The notes: generated from the sequence alone by a model not told the origin. A stretch of 18,600 nucleotides of DNA from Phascolarctobacterium sp. (GCA_019417125.1 DXVZ01000151.1:1-18600); one strand, 5' to 3'; positions 7,591 to 14,368 are shown, counted from the first letter of the stretch. Translations and numbers: made by a program.

Positions 7591-8952
7591 TTAACCAATA
7601 TTGATATGCTCCGACGGATAGCGGATTTTGTTAGTACCGGCACTTAAAAAACTTAAAAGGAAGGTTAAAATGCCGATACGGCCTATATACATGGTAAAAA
7701 TTAAAATCCATTTGCCAACCGGATGCCAGTCCGGCGTAATGCCGATGCCCAAGCCTACTGTACCAAACCCGGAAACAACCTCGAACAGGACATCTACAAA
7801 CGGATAATGCTCGTGATTAACTACCAAAAGCATCATCGTGGCAAACAGCACCCAAATCAGGCATAAAACGGTAATTACAAACGCCTTATCAACGATTTTT
7901 TCGTCAATGCGCCTGCCAAACATTACCACGTCGCGCTGTCCTTTAATCATATACCACAGCGAAGCCATCAGCACAATAAACGTAGTAGTTTTAATACCGC
8001 CGCCGGTAGAACCGCTGCCCGCGCCGATAAACATCCAGATAATCAGCATAAACAGGCTGCTATCATGCAAATGCATTAAATCAATAGTATTAAACCCGGC
8101 AGTACGCGACGACACCGCCTGGAAGAATGCCGCCATCCAACTGTCAAACATACTCATACTGCCCAAAGTGGCAGGGTTATTCGATTCAAACACCCACAGC
8201 ATCACTGTGCCGGCGATGTTTAAACCAACGCTGGTCAGCAGCACGATTTTGGTATGCAGGGCAAAACGCTCCCAGTTAAAACCGCGCTTTAAATCCTCCA
8301 ATACCATAAAGCCCAAGCCGCCCAGCGTAATTAAAAGCGCAATGCTTAAATTAATTACGATATCGCCTTGGTAATCAATCAGGCTTTTGTAATCACCCAT
8401 CAGGTCAAAACCTGCATTGCAAAATGCCGATACTGAATGCCAGTACCCGTAAATGACACCCAGCCAGCCCATATCTTTAGACAATACAAAATGTGCCGCT
8501 AAAATCGTACCAAAAACAAACTCTATTACCAGAGTATATTTAATAATGTTCAATGCAATACGTACAACGCCAGAGATTTCCGTCTGATTCATGGATTCCT
8601 GCAAAAACAGTCGCTCGCGCAGGCTTACCTTGCGCCCGGCGATAACCATGACCAGCGTCGTCATCGTCATAATGCCAAGGCCGCCAATTTGTATCAGCCC
8701 TATCAGCACCATTTTGCCGAACCATGAAAGCTGGTTGCCAACGTCAATAACCGACAGCCCCGTTACGCAAGATGCCGACGTCGCCGTAAACAGTGCGTCC
8801 AAAAACGGCAGCCCCTGCCTGTCCTGCGTCGCTATTGGCAGCATAAATAAAAGTGCACCTAATAAAATCAGCACCATAAAACTCAGCGCCACCATCTGGC
8901 TGCCGTTAAAGCGCTGCCCAAGCCAGCGTAAAAACTTATTTTCACGTCCCAA
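7591..8952 (-). CDS. ktrB: KtrB-type potassium transporter, membrane subunit
   Basis: This inner-membrane K+ uptake channel of about 453 residues belongs to the TrkH/KtrB superfamily of four M1-P-M2 repeats. The four filter loops are visible: SASCVTGLSVID, SAFCNAGFDL, SSRTAGFNTID and GFGTVGLGIG. The flexible gate loop in the third repeat is GAGSGSTGGGIKTTT. Length and the partner KtrA favour KtrB over TrkH (usually about 480). Both possible starts are TTG. I prefer 8952 because GGGGTG (8961-8966) lies 8 nt upstream; the start at 8976 adds 8 residues but has a poorer site. Ktr systems are often Na+-dependent and serve osmotic adaptation. Confidence 0.94.
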   Translation of the reverse strand: MGRENKFLRWLGQRFNGSQMVALSFMVLILLGALLFMLPIATQDRQGLPFLDALFTATSASCVTGLSVIDVGNQLSWFGKMVLIGLIQIGGLGIMTMTTLVMVIAGRKVSLRERLFLQESMNQTEISGVVRIALNIIKYTLVIEFVFGTILAAHFVLSKDMGWLGVIYGYWHSVSAFCNAGFDLMGDYKSLIDYQGDIVINLSIALLITLGGLGFMVLEDLKRGFNWERFALHTKIVLLTSVGLNIAGTVMLWVFESNNPATLGSMSMFDSWMAAFFQAVSSRTAGFNTIDLMHLHDSSLFMLIIWMFIGAGSGSTGGGIKTTTFIVLMASLWYMIKGQRDVVMFGRRIDEKIVDKAFVITVLCLIWVLFATMMLLVVNHEHYPFVDVLFEVVSGFGTVGLGIGITPDWHPVGKWILIFTMYIGRIGILTFLLSFLSAGTNKIRYPSEHINIG

Positions 8953-9023
8953 AAGTTTCTCACCCCGTTTAAACAACTCTCTAATTTTAATGCTGTACTA
9001 AAATCCCCACTCTATTACCACGT

Positions 9024-9051
9024 ATTATACCAAAATATAAATTTTTTGCAA
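9024..9051 (-). promoter_or_regulatory. Promoter of ktrB-ktrA-methyltransferase
   Basis: On the minus strand TTGCAA (9046-9051) and TATAAT (9024-9029) are separated by 16 nt, just beyond the rplT terminator. The leader to the ktrB start is only about 65 nt, too short for a ydaO-type c-di-AMP riboswitch. Confidence 0.75.
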
Positions 9052-9058
9052 ATTTTTA

Positions 9059-9101
9059 CACAAAAAACAAAAAGACCAACGTTTTTGCAAACGTCAGTCT
9101 T
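9059..9101 (-). terminator. Terminator of the infC-rpmI-rplT operon
   Basis: A 13-bp stem (9089-9101 with 9072-9084, two G-U pairs in the minus transcript) closes a GCAA tetraloop and is followed by T-rich sequence. It lies 13 nt beyond the rplT stop. Confidence 0.92.
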
Positions 9102-9113
9102 TTAATGCTTAAA

Positions 9114-9467
9114 TTACAGAGCAGCTTTAGCGGTTTCAACCAGTTTTGCAAATGCAGCTGCATCAAAAATAGCCATATCAGCCAAAACTTTACGGTCAAG
9201 CTGAATACCTGCTTTTGCCAAACCGCAAATAAAACGGCTGTAGCTCATGCCGTTAGCACGGGTTGCAGCGTTGATACGGGCAATCCACAAACGGCGGAAC
9301 TCGCGTTTTTTAGCACGGCGGTCACGGCGTGCATAACTCAGGGCTTTCATTACAGTTTCGTTAGCTTTTTTAAACTGTAAATGTTTAGCTCCACGATAGC
9401 CTTTAGCCAGTTTTAAAATATGTTTATGACGGCGGTGTGCAGTTACACCAACTTTAATTCTTGCCAT
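9114..9467 (-). CDS. rplT: 50S ribosomal protein L20
   Basis: This 117-residue basic protein binds 23S rRNA early in 50S assembly. It shows the family pattern throughout: MARIKVGVTAHRRHKHILKL, KGYRGAKHLQFKKANETVMK, YARRDRRAKKREFRRLWIAR and INAATRANGMSYSRFI. The length is standard. GGGAGG lies just upstream of the ATG. It is the last gene of the infC operon. In Bacillus and E. coli, L20 binds the operon's own mRNA and represses it, and the leader upstream of infC here suggests the same feedback. Confidence 0.98.
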   Translation of the reverse strand: MARIKVGVTAHRRHKHILKLAKGYRGAKHLQFKKANETVMKALSYARRDRRAKKREFRRLWIARINAATRANGMSYSRFICGLAKAGIQLDRKVLADMAIFDAAAFAKLVETAKAAL

Positions 9468-9495
9468 TGGTAATATCCTCCCTTAACTCCACTAA

Positions 9496-9696
9496 TTATG
9501 CATACGGCAGCATTTTAACTACGCGTTCATGGTCAGTTTTATGCACTAAAGTAGCTTTGCGCAGATTTCTCTTGCGGGCAGGAGATTTTTTCTCCAAAAT
9601 ATGGCTCTTATAAGCTTTGGCACGTTTAAATTCACCGGAAGCGGTTTTTTTGAAACGTTTTGCAGCAGCTCTGCGGGTTTTCATTTTCAACTTCAT
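9496..9696 (-). CDS. rpmI: 50S ribosomal protein L35
   Basis: This 66-residue, highly basic 50S protein begins with MKLKMKTRRAAAKRFKKTAS, the L35 signature (usually KMKTHRAAAKRFK), and ends HKTDHERVVKMLPYA. The start at 9696 has an AGGAGG site 9 nt upstream; the internal Met at residue 5 is less well placed. It lies 14 nt after infC and 28 nt before rplT, in the usual operon order. Confidence 0.97.
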   Translation of the reverse strand: MKLKMKTRRAAAKRFKKTASGEFKRAKAYKSHILEKKSPARKRNLRKATLVHKTDHERVVKMLPYA

Positions 9697-9710
9697 TTAA
9701 AAGTTCCTCC

Positions 9711-10229
9711 TTATTTACTCGGTTTCGGCGCAACTATCATAATCATGTTTTTGCCTTCAAGTTTGGGCTGTCTTTCTACAACGGCCATCTCTTTAAGCTG
9801 GGCAGCCATTTTATTCAAAAGCACCTCGCCCAGTTCCGGGTGCGAAAGCTCACGGCCACGGAACATAATGGTAACCTTTACTTTGTCGCCATCTTCTAAG
9901 AAACGCACGGCATTTTTAAACTTAACGTTAAAGTCGTGTTCTTCAATGCCCGGGCGCAGCTTAACTTCTTTAATATCAAACGTTTTCTGTTTTTTACGAG
10001 ATTCTTTTTCACGTTTCTGCTGCTCGTAACGGTACTTGCCGTAATCCATAATCCGGCACACAGGCGGTTTGGCAGTAGGTGCAATTTCCACCAGGTCAAG
10101 ATGTTTTTCATAAGCAAGCTGCTGGGCTTCGCGGCCGGACATAATGCCAAGCTGTTCGCCGTCGCTGCCGATAACGCGCACTTCACGTGCACGGATTTCT
10201 TCGTTGATACGCAAGTTTTCCTTAGCTAT
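9711..10229 (-). CDS. infC: Translation initiation factor IF-3 (apparent AUA start)
   Basis: IF-3 binds the 30S subunit, prevents early 50S joining and checks the start codon-initiator tRNA pair. The protein has the N-domain (INEEIRAREVRVIGSDGEQL, with YEKHLDLVEIAPTAKPPVCR), a lysine-rich linker (YRYEQQKREKESRKKQK) and the C-domain (DIKEVKLRPGIEEHDFNVK, then VKVTIMFRGREL). No ATG or GTG exists at the right place. The first ATG/GTG/TTG-type codon is a TTG at 10214, 24 nt from the only Shine-Dalgarno sequence. The ATA at 10229 sits 9 nt from GGAGG (10239-10243) and adds the family-like IAKENLRINEE start, giving 172 residues. An in-frame TGA lies three codons upstream of the ATA. Confidence 0.93.
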   Translation of the reverse strand: MAKENLRINEEIRAREVRVIGSDGEQLGIMSGREAQQLAYEKHLDLVEIAPTAKPPVCRIMDYGKYRYEQQKREKESRKKQKTFDIKEVKLRPGIEEHDFNVKFKNAVRFLEDGDKVKVTIMFRGRELSHPELGEVLLNKMAAQLKEMAVVERQPKLEGKNMIMIVAPKPSK

Positions 10230-10253
10230 GACAAGTCACCTCCAAAAAATTTC

Positions 10254-10357
10254 AGTCAAAAGAAAAGCGGGCAGAATAAATCCACCCGCGTTAGTACATA
10301 TCCAACCCTGTCGAGCATAGCTGCAAGGTGAGAAGCGAGCGGCTTCTACTTTGTTAC
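10254..10357 (-). promoter_or_regulatory. infC leader, L20-leader type, with attenuator hairpin
   Basis: The roughly 110-nt minus-strand leader folds into a hairpin AGAAGC-CGCTC-GCTTCT (10331-10347). After a middle segment there is a terminator-like stem GCGGGTGG (complement of 10282-10289) with CTGCCCGC (10267-10274) followed by TTTTCTTTT. The + strand mismatches become G-U pairs in the transcript. Such leaders upstream of infC in Firmicutes are bound by L20, which promotes termination. Assignment to that class rests on position and shape; I have not matched the L20 binding site base by base. Confidence 0.75.
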
Positions 10358-10363
10358 CTGAAC

Positions 10364-10392
10364 ATAATAACACAACCGTGCAGCAATGTCAA
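10364..10392 (-). promoter_or_regulatory. Promoter of infC-rpmI-rplT
   Basis: A perfect TTGACA (10387-10392) and TATTAT (10364-10369) are separated by exactly 17 nt on the minus strand. This is the strongest-looking promoter in the window, as expected for ribosomal protein genes. It lies just beyond the ferritin stop. Confidence 0.87.
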
Positions 10393-10404
10393 CAAATTAT
10401 TTTA

Positions 10405-10890
10405 TTATTTTCTTGCGGCAAGCTGGCCGTCGATAATAAACAAGCCGCCGACATGGTCGCCAACCATTTTAAGCTTCTCAACAATTTCGGATGCACTGGC
10501 TTCTTCTTCAACCTGCTCATCAATAAACCATTTCAAATGGCTCTGGGCAGCATAATCTTTTTCTTCAACAGCTACTTCGTACATAGCATAGATGCGCGAG
10601 GTTACATATTTTTCGTGCTCCAGCACTTTTTTAAACAGCTCCAGCGGCGTGCCGTAATCAGCAGCAGGCGCTTCAATAGCCAAAAGTTCCGGTTTTTCGC
10701 CGCAGTCCTGCATAAACTGCATCAGCTTAAAGGCGTGTTCGCGTTCTTCTTCATACTGGGCTTTCAGCCAGTGCGCCATGCCTTTAAAATTTTTGGCCTC
10801 CATATCAAGGCTCATTGCCAAATACATATAAGCGGAATACAGTTCAGCCTGAACCTGTTCGTTAAATACTTTGTAAACTTTCTTTTTCAT
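10405..10890 (-). CDS. ftnA: Non-heme bacterial ferritin
   Basis: This 161-residue four-helix protein stores iron and oxidises Fe(II) inside a 24-subunit cytosolic shell. Aligned by eye to E. coli FtnA, the ferroxidase ligands are all kept: E16 (EQVQAELYSAY), E49 and H52 (EEEREHAF), E93 (LEHEKYV) and Q126 (DEQVEEE). The start at 10890 is set by AGGAGG 9 nt upstream; the frame stays open 17 codons further but without a ribosome binding site. No heme-binding Met of the bacterioferritin type is evident. It is apparently monocistronic with its own promoter. I see no obvious Fur or PerR box, and no good terminator before the infC promoter. Confidence 0.95.
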   Translation of the reverse strand: MKKKVYKVFNEQVQAELYSAYMYLAMSLDMEAKNFKGMAHWLKAQYEEEREHAFKLMQFMQDCGEKPELLAIEAPAADYGTPLELFKKVLEHEKYVTSRIYAMYEVAVEEKDYAAQSHLKWFIDEQVEEEASASEIVEKLKMVGDHVGGLFIIDGQLAARK

Positions 10891-10931
10891 ATTAAAATCC
10901 TCCTTTGTGGATATGCTTTCTTGATGGTTTA

Positions 10932-10960
10932 AGTATAACACACTTCCGGCATTTAATCAA
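10932..10960 (-). promoter_or_regulatory. Promoter of the ferritin gene
   Basis: On the minus strand TTGATT (10955-10960) and TATACT (10932-10937) are 17 nt apart, about 42 nt upstream of the ferritin ATG. Confidence 0.7.
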
Positions 10961-11142
10961 TAATAATTATTTATTTTATTTGTAAATTATTTGTCGGTTG
11001 GCAGGAAATAATAAAAAATACCGTTTCTATTCTTTCAAACACTAGAATACGCCTAGGCAACATGCCAAAGAGTATAGCAGAAGTTTAAAGTTTTCGGTTT
11101 TTTATATTCTGCCAAATAATTTAAAGTTTAGCCGCAATCCAA
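10961..11142. other. AT-rich intergenic stretch with no recognised gene
   Basis: Between the ferritin promoter and the HAD phosphatase stop I see no ORF, RNA gene or convincing terminator. The only structure is a 10-bp direct repeat TTTAAAGTTT (11084-11093 and 11120-11129) and a weak 6-bp hairpin near 11030-11050. Confidence 0.5.
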
Positions 11143-11958
11143 TCATTCTGGCACATTTACCTGCGAAGTTAAAATATTTTCAATGGCAATGCCGACACCG
11201 TCGTTGTCATTGCTGGCAGTAATCATTTTTGCCTGCTGCTGCACCTGCGGTTTGGCGTTGGCAACCGCCACGCCGATGCCTGCATTTTTAATCATGCTAA
11301 GGTCGTTGTTGGAATCACCGATGCACATAATTTCTTCAGGCTGAATGCCAAAGCTTTCAGCAAGGCGTTTTACTGCCTGCCATTTGTTAACGCCTGGTTC
11401 CATCAGCTCCAAATAATTATCGCGAGAACTGGTAACGTCCACACGGCCTTTAAATTTATCTGCAACATCCTGCCAGGTTGCTTCAAAAGCGTCAGCTGCC
11501 GTCATTAACAGCATTTTGTTGGGCGCTTCTTTAATATGGTAAATTTCTTCGCCCAGCGCTATCGGCTGAATGCCGGAAATTTTTGCATACATGCGCGAAT
11601 ATTCGTTTTCTTCCTTTACATATAATTTGTCGTCCATATAAACCTGCACATAGTGCCCATTTTGTTTAACATAATCCAACAAATCTAACGCCGTTTGCAG
11701 TTTAAGCGGGCTGTTTACATAAACTTTGCCGCTGAGCGCGCCCTTTACCAGCGCCCCGTTGTAGGAAACCAGCGGCACATCAAGCCCCAGCTTTTTTGCA
11801 TACGGCTGCATGGAACAGTACATGCGCCCAGAGGCAAGGGTAAAAATAATTCCGGCTTCAATGGCTTTTTTTATGGCAGCCTCGTTGCGAGGTGAAATTT
11901 GGCGGCTGCTGTTTAACAGCGTGTCATCCATATCGCTGGCAATAAGTTTTATAGTCAT
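11143..11958 (-). CDS. Cof-type HAD-superfamily phosphatase
   Basis: This 271-residue cytosolic hydrolase acts on small phosphorylated molecules, often sugar phosphates or flavin-type cofactors; the exact substrate is unknown. HAD motif I is SDMDDTLL (nucleophile D9, acid D11), motif II is TLASGR (S43), motif III is a conserved Lys in GVNKWQAV (K193), and motif IV is GDSNND (D215, D219). The large C2 cap between about residues 85 and 190 places it in the Cof subfamily (IIB), and the length is typical. GAAAGGA precedes the ATG. It stands alone, divergent from the 73-aa membrane protein gene. Confidence 0.93.
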   Translation of the reverse strand: MTIKLIASDMDDTLLNSSRQISPRNEAAIKKAIEAGIIFTLASGRMYCSMQPYAKKLGLDVPLVSYNGALVKGALSGKVYVNSPLKLQTALDLLDYVKQNGHYVQVYMDDKLYVKEENEYSRMYAKISGIQPIALGEEIYHIKEAPNKMLLMTAADAFEATWQDVADKFKGRVDVTSSRDNYLELMEPGVNKWQAVKRLAESFGIQPEEIMCIGDSNNDLSMIKNAGIGVAVANAKPQVQQQAKMITASNDNDGVGIAIENILTSQVNVPE

Positions 11959-11991
11959 GGCAATATTCCTTTCGTCAATAGTTTTGTTTTT

Positions 11992-11997
11992 ATTATA
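11992..11997 (-). promoter_or_regulatory. Candidate -10 of the HAD phosphatase gene
   Basis: A perfect TATAAT on the minus strand lies about 34 nt before the start codon. The expected -35 position holds only GCCTTT, a poor match. Confidence 0.4.
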
Positions 11998-12020
11998 TCA
12001 CATTTTGTACCAGAAAAGGC

Positions 12021-12049
12021 TTTGCTTTTGCAAGCAGCTAAAGTATAAT
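12021..12049 (+). promoter_or_regulatory. Candidate promoter of the 73-aa membrane protein gene
   Basis: A perfect TATAAT (12044-12049) with a weak TTTGCT 17 nt upstream (12021-12026). It is back to back with the HAD phosphatase -10. Confidence 0.45.
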
Positions 12050-12079
12050 AGTTATAAATACGTTTGAGGCGGGAGAATT

Positions 12080-12301
12080 ATGTTTGAAGATTTTTTAAAG
12101 CGCATGACGAAAAGCTTTGGCGGCACAATGTTTTTACTTGCACTGCCCGTAGTAATGCTTGTGGTGGGGCTGTTGTGCTATACCCTTTTGGGAATGTTTG
12201 GTTTTGATAAGTACGCCGTAAGGCTGGCATGGGGCTGCGCCGTGATTGGCGGAGCTATTTTTGCCTATAACTGGAACAGTTTTTTAAACCCAAAAGACTG
12301 A
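12080..12301 (+). CDS. Small two-helix membrane protein (73 aa)
   Basis: I do not recognise a family. The protein has a short charged N-terminus (MFEDFLKRMTKSFGG), then two strongly hydrophobic segments: about 16-40 (MFLLALPVVMLVVGLLCYTLLGMFG) and about 46-65 (AVRLAWGCAVIGGAIFAYNW). It ends in a short polar tail (NSFLNPKD). GGGAG lies 6 nt upstream of the ATG, a promoter-like -10 lies about 30 nt further up, and a clean terminator follows, so it is very likely a real single-gene unit. It is flanked by a phosphatase and a regulator, neither of which gives a functional clue. Confidence 0.75.
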   Translation: MFEDFLKRMTKSFGGTMFLLALPVVMLVVGLLCYTLLGMFGFDKYAVRLAWGCAVIGGAIFAYNWNSFLNPKD

Positions 12302-12318
12302 CAATAAGGCATAAAAGA

Positions 12319-12360
12319 ACCGGCAGTGCCGTTTGCTATCGGCAGCTGCCGGTATTTTTT
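12319..12360. terminator. Bidirectional terminator between the 73-aa and XRE genes
   Basis: ACCGGCAG (12319-12326) pairs with CTGCCGGT (12346-12353), and GCCG (12328-12331) with CGGC (12340-12343), leaving a small internal loop. A T-run follows on the + side. It also serves the converging minus-strand regulator ending at 12359. Confidence 0.88.
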
Positions 12361-12694
12361 ATTCTTGAGCATCTAAAAGTTTTGCTGCTTTAATTAAATC
12401 TCCGAGAGTATAGTTTTCTATGCCGCTGCTTTTTACAGCGGCGGTAATGTCTGCTTCCGGGCGAACACCTGGGGTTCCATACAAAAGAGCATCGGTTTCC
12501 ACTTCAAAAATATTGGTCAGTTCGTTAAGCATGGTTACGGTAATGCCGCACCGCCCGCGTTCCAAATTGCTCATGTGCGTTTGCGTTACGCCAAGCAGTT
12601 TGGCAAGCTCGGACTGGCTCATCATTTTTCTTACACGTGCCAACCGGATATTGGCACCGATTTTCTTATTGTCTATAACCCTTTTTACAGACAT
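12359..12694 (-). CDS. XRE (Cro/C1-type) transcriptional regulator
   Basis: This 111-residue protein has an N-terminal helix-turn-helix of the Cro/C1 class: IGANIRLARVRKMMSQSELA, LGVTQTHMSNLERGRCGITV and LNELTNIFEVETDALLYG (about residues 12-76). In QSELAKLLGVTQTHMSNLERG the recognition helix is QTHMSNLERG. The C-terminal 35 residues are short and likely helical, with a final TLGDLIKAAKLLDAQE. No peptidase or sensor domain is present. GGGGGA precedes the start. Targets are unknown. A perfect 7-3-7 palindrome lies about 90 nt upstream and may be its own operator. Confidence 0.92.
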   Translation of the reverse strand: MSVKRVIDNKKIGANIRLARVRKMMSQSELAKLLGVTQTHMSNLERGRCGITVTMLNELTNIFEVETDALLYGTPGVRPEADITAAVKSSGIENYTLGDLIKAAKLLDAQE

Positions 12695-12934
12695 AATAAG
12701 TTCCCCCTTTTGTATTCGTCTTTTTTTATTTTTGTAATCCGGAGATTTTAATAAAATTGCAAATTCTGTTTTCCGTTTTAACTGTATAAATATTATACAC
12801 TATTTTTTACCGTTTATCTACCAAAATTTTATATTTTATGCAAAACAATAAGGATTAAATAAAATATCTTTTTCTTTTAATATTTTAGATAAACTTTATT
12901 ATATTTAATATCATAAAACCAACTTCATAAAAAT
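12695..12934. other. AT-rich intergenic region upstream of the XRE gene
   Basis: About 240 nt of very AT-rich DNA without a supported gene. It should hold the XRE promoter: a minus-strand TATAAT lies inside the palindrome at 12783-12799, but no good -35 is seen. Nothing else was recognised. Confidence 0.5.
12783..12799. repeat. Perfect 17-bp palindrome, candidate operator
   Basis: TGTATAA-ATA-TTATACA is a perfect dyad of 7-bp arms with a 3-bp centre. It contains a minus-strand TATAAT, which would place it over the -10 of the XRE gene and suit autorepression. Confidence 0.45.
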
Positions 12935-12975
12935 AACAGCCTGCCATATTAATGAAGACAAGCTGTTATTTTTTA
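12933..12975 (-). terminator. Terminator of the CoA-transferase/mutase/MmgE operon
   Basis: AATAACAGC (12937-12945 on +) pairs with GCTGTTATT (12963-12971) across an unstructured loop, with a T-run on the minus side. It lies about 10 nt beyond the MmgE/PrpD stop. Confidence 0.8.
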
Positions 12976-12983
12976 CAAATTTG

Positions 12984-14348
12984 TTAAAAAATATGTTTCA
13001 ATTCAGCAGCTATATCGTTAATTTGTTCCAAATATTTTATAGTTTGGCACAAAATTGCCGCTTTTTCTGCCCCGCAGACAGGTTGTGAAAGCGTAATAAA
13101 TTTTTCTGTGCTTTCTTCCCAGGACATCGGGTTATCCGGGTCGCCTTTAGGGTAATCTACCTGCATTGCGTATTCCGCACCGTCTTTGCTTTTAATGACA
13201 ATTTTTGATGCCAGCTTGGCAGGATTTTGCCTGTTAATTTCTTCCTGGCGTTCATCTTTAACAACGTTAATTTTTGCCATTAATTCCTGCATCTCGGTGC
13301 TGCTGCGTGCCTGCGCGCTAAACTCGTCGATGCCAACCTTGCCGTAAATCAGCGCCGCCGCCACGCAGTACTGAATGCTGAATTTGCAGCCGTAAACATT
13401 CTGCGGTGCCGGGTTGTTGATGAGAAAATCAGTAATATTGTTTACCTGCAAGGTTACAGCAGCAATATCCTGCGGCTGCAAATTATGCTGGCGGCGCAGC
13501 ATCTGCGCACCGTACACAACCGCGTGGGCATGTTTGCAGCAGGCATATGGTTTAAATGAGTTATGCTGTATTTTTAAATCACTATACGAAAAATTTTCGG
13601 TAATTTTTTCAAGCCTTGGCGCAGTGGAAAGCGCCGGGCAAAAGCCTTTTTCGCCTTCTAATATTTTGCTGGCAGCAGTAAATCCGTTTTGCGCCAGGTA
13701 TGCCGAAAACACACCGGCGCTTGCCGCCCTGCCTGCGTGAAGTGCTTTGCTCATCGCGCCTTCTTTCAAAAATTCCCACAAGCCTGCCGCCTGTGTACCG
13801 GCGCTGCCAAGGCACATATTGGTAATGTGTCCATCCAGTCCCAGCAGCGAAGCCGATGCCGCCGCGCTGCCAAAAATGCCAGCTGTACCGGTAGTATGCC
13901 AGTAAAAGTACGATTCAGGTATAACAGCTTCGCCTGCACGCGCACCTGCTTCGTAACCGGCACAGATTGCCGTCAGCAGGGCTTTGCCGCTTTTATGTTC
14001 CGCTTCCGCCACAGCAACGGCAGCCGGTATAACAACCGTTGCCAAATGTATAATGGAAGGGTTATGCAAATCGTCAAAATCAAGCGTATGAGAAGCCGCG
14101 CCGTTAACCAGCGCCGCGCTTACCGCATCCACACGCCTTGTGCCGCCGTCAAAAACGGTTGCTTCGCCATTGCCGCACATTTTCAGCGCCGTTGCGCGCA
14201 AAATCCGCGCCGGTTCTTCAAGTGAGCCGCGCAGCGCCACGCCCAGCCAATCTAAAAGGCATTGCTTTGCCATTGCTACGGCGCGGGCAGGCAGCTTTTC
14301 AAAAGTCATTTCTGCCGTAAATTTCGCAAGCTGAGCAGTTTCATTCAT
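12984..14348 (-). CDS. MmgE/PrpD-family protein of unknown substrate
   Basis: This 454-residue protein belongs to the superfamily that includes 2-methylcitrate dehydratase (PrpD, MmgE) and cis-aconitate decarboxylase. The all-helical domain starts at residue 1, and family landmarks are LLDWLGVALRG (31-41), NGAASHTLDFDD (82-93), WHTTGTAGIFGSAAA (150-164) and EGAMSKALHAGRAA (196-209). Candidate active-site residues are D90, H101, H151 and K201. Where many relatives read DFDDT followed a few residues later by HP, this one reads DFDDL and HL, so a Thr and a Pro near the catalytic centre seem replaced. It starts 20 nt after the mutase gene with an AGGTGA site and is last in the operon. Its role beside succinate/propionate enzymes is unclear; hydration or dehydration of a tricarboxylate, or removal of an inhibitory dicarboxylate, are guesses. 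Confidence 0.88.
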   Translation of the reverse strand: MNETAQLAKFTAEMTFEKLPARAVAMAKQCLLDWLGVALRGSLEEPARILRATALKMCGNGEATVFDGGTRRVDAVSAALVNGAASHTLDFDDLHNPSIIHLATVVIPAAVAVAEAEHKSGKALLTAICAGYEAGARAGEAVIPESYFYWHTTGTAGIFGSAAASASLLGLDGHITNMCLGSAGTQAAGLWEFLKEGAMSKALHAGRAASAGVFSAYLAQNGFTAASKILEGEKGFCPALSTAPRLEKITENFSYSDLKIQHNSFKPYACCKHAHAVVYGAQMLRRQHNLQPQDIAAVTLQVNNITDFLINNPAPQNVYGCKFSIQYCVAAALIYGKVGIDEFSAQARSSTEMQELMAKINVVKDERQEEINRQNPAKLASKIVIKSKDGAEYAMQVDYPKGDPDNPMSWEESTEKFITLSQPVCGAEKAAILCQTIKYLEQINDIAAELKHIF

Positions 14349-14368
14349 TGCCGTTCACCTGCCTTACG

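Noticed and set aside
8977..9058. Possible c-di-AMP (ydaO) or K+ riboswitch before ktrB
   Set aside because: The leader from promoter to start is only about 65 nt and shows no conserved structure.
11084..11129. 10-bp direct repeat TTTAAAGTTT downstream of the HAD gene
   Set aside because: Low-complexity AT-rich words in AT-rich DNA; two copies only, no associated gene or structure, probably chance.
13689..14225. 178-codon + strand frame opposite the MmgE/PrpD gene
   Set aside because: Cys/Arg-rich mirror translation with no ribosome binding site; the minus-strand gene is unambiguous.
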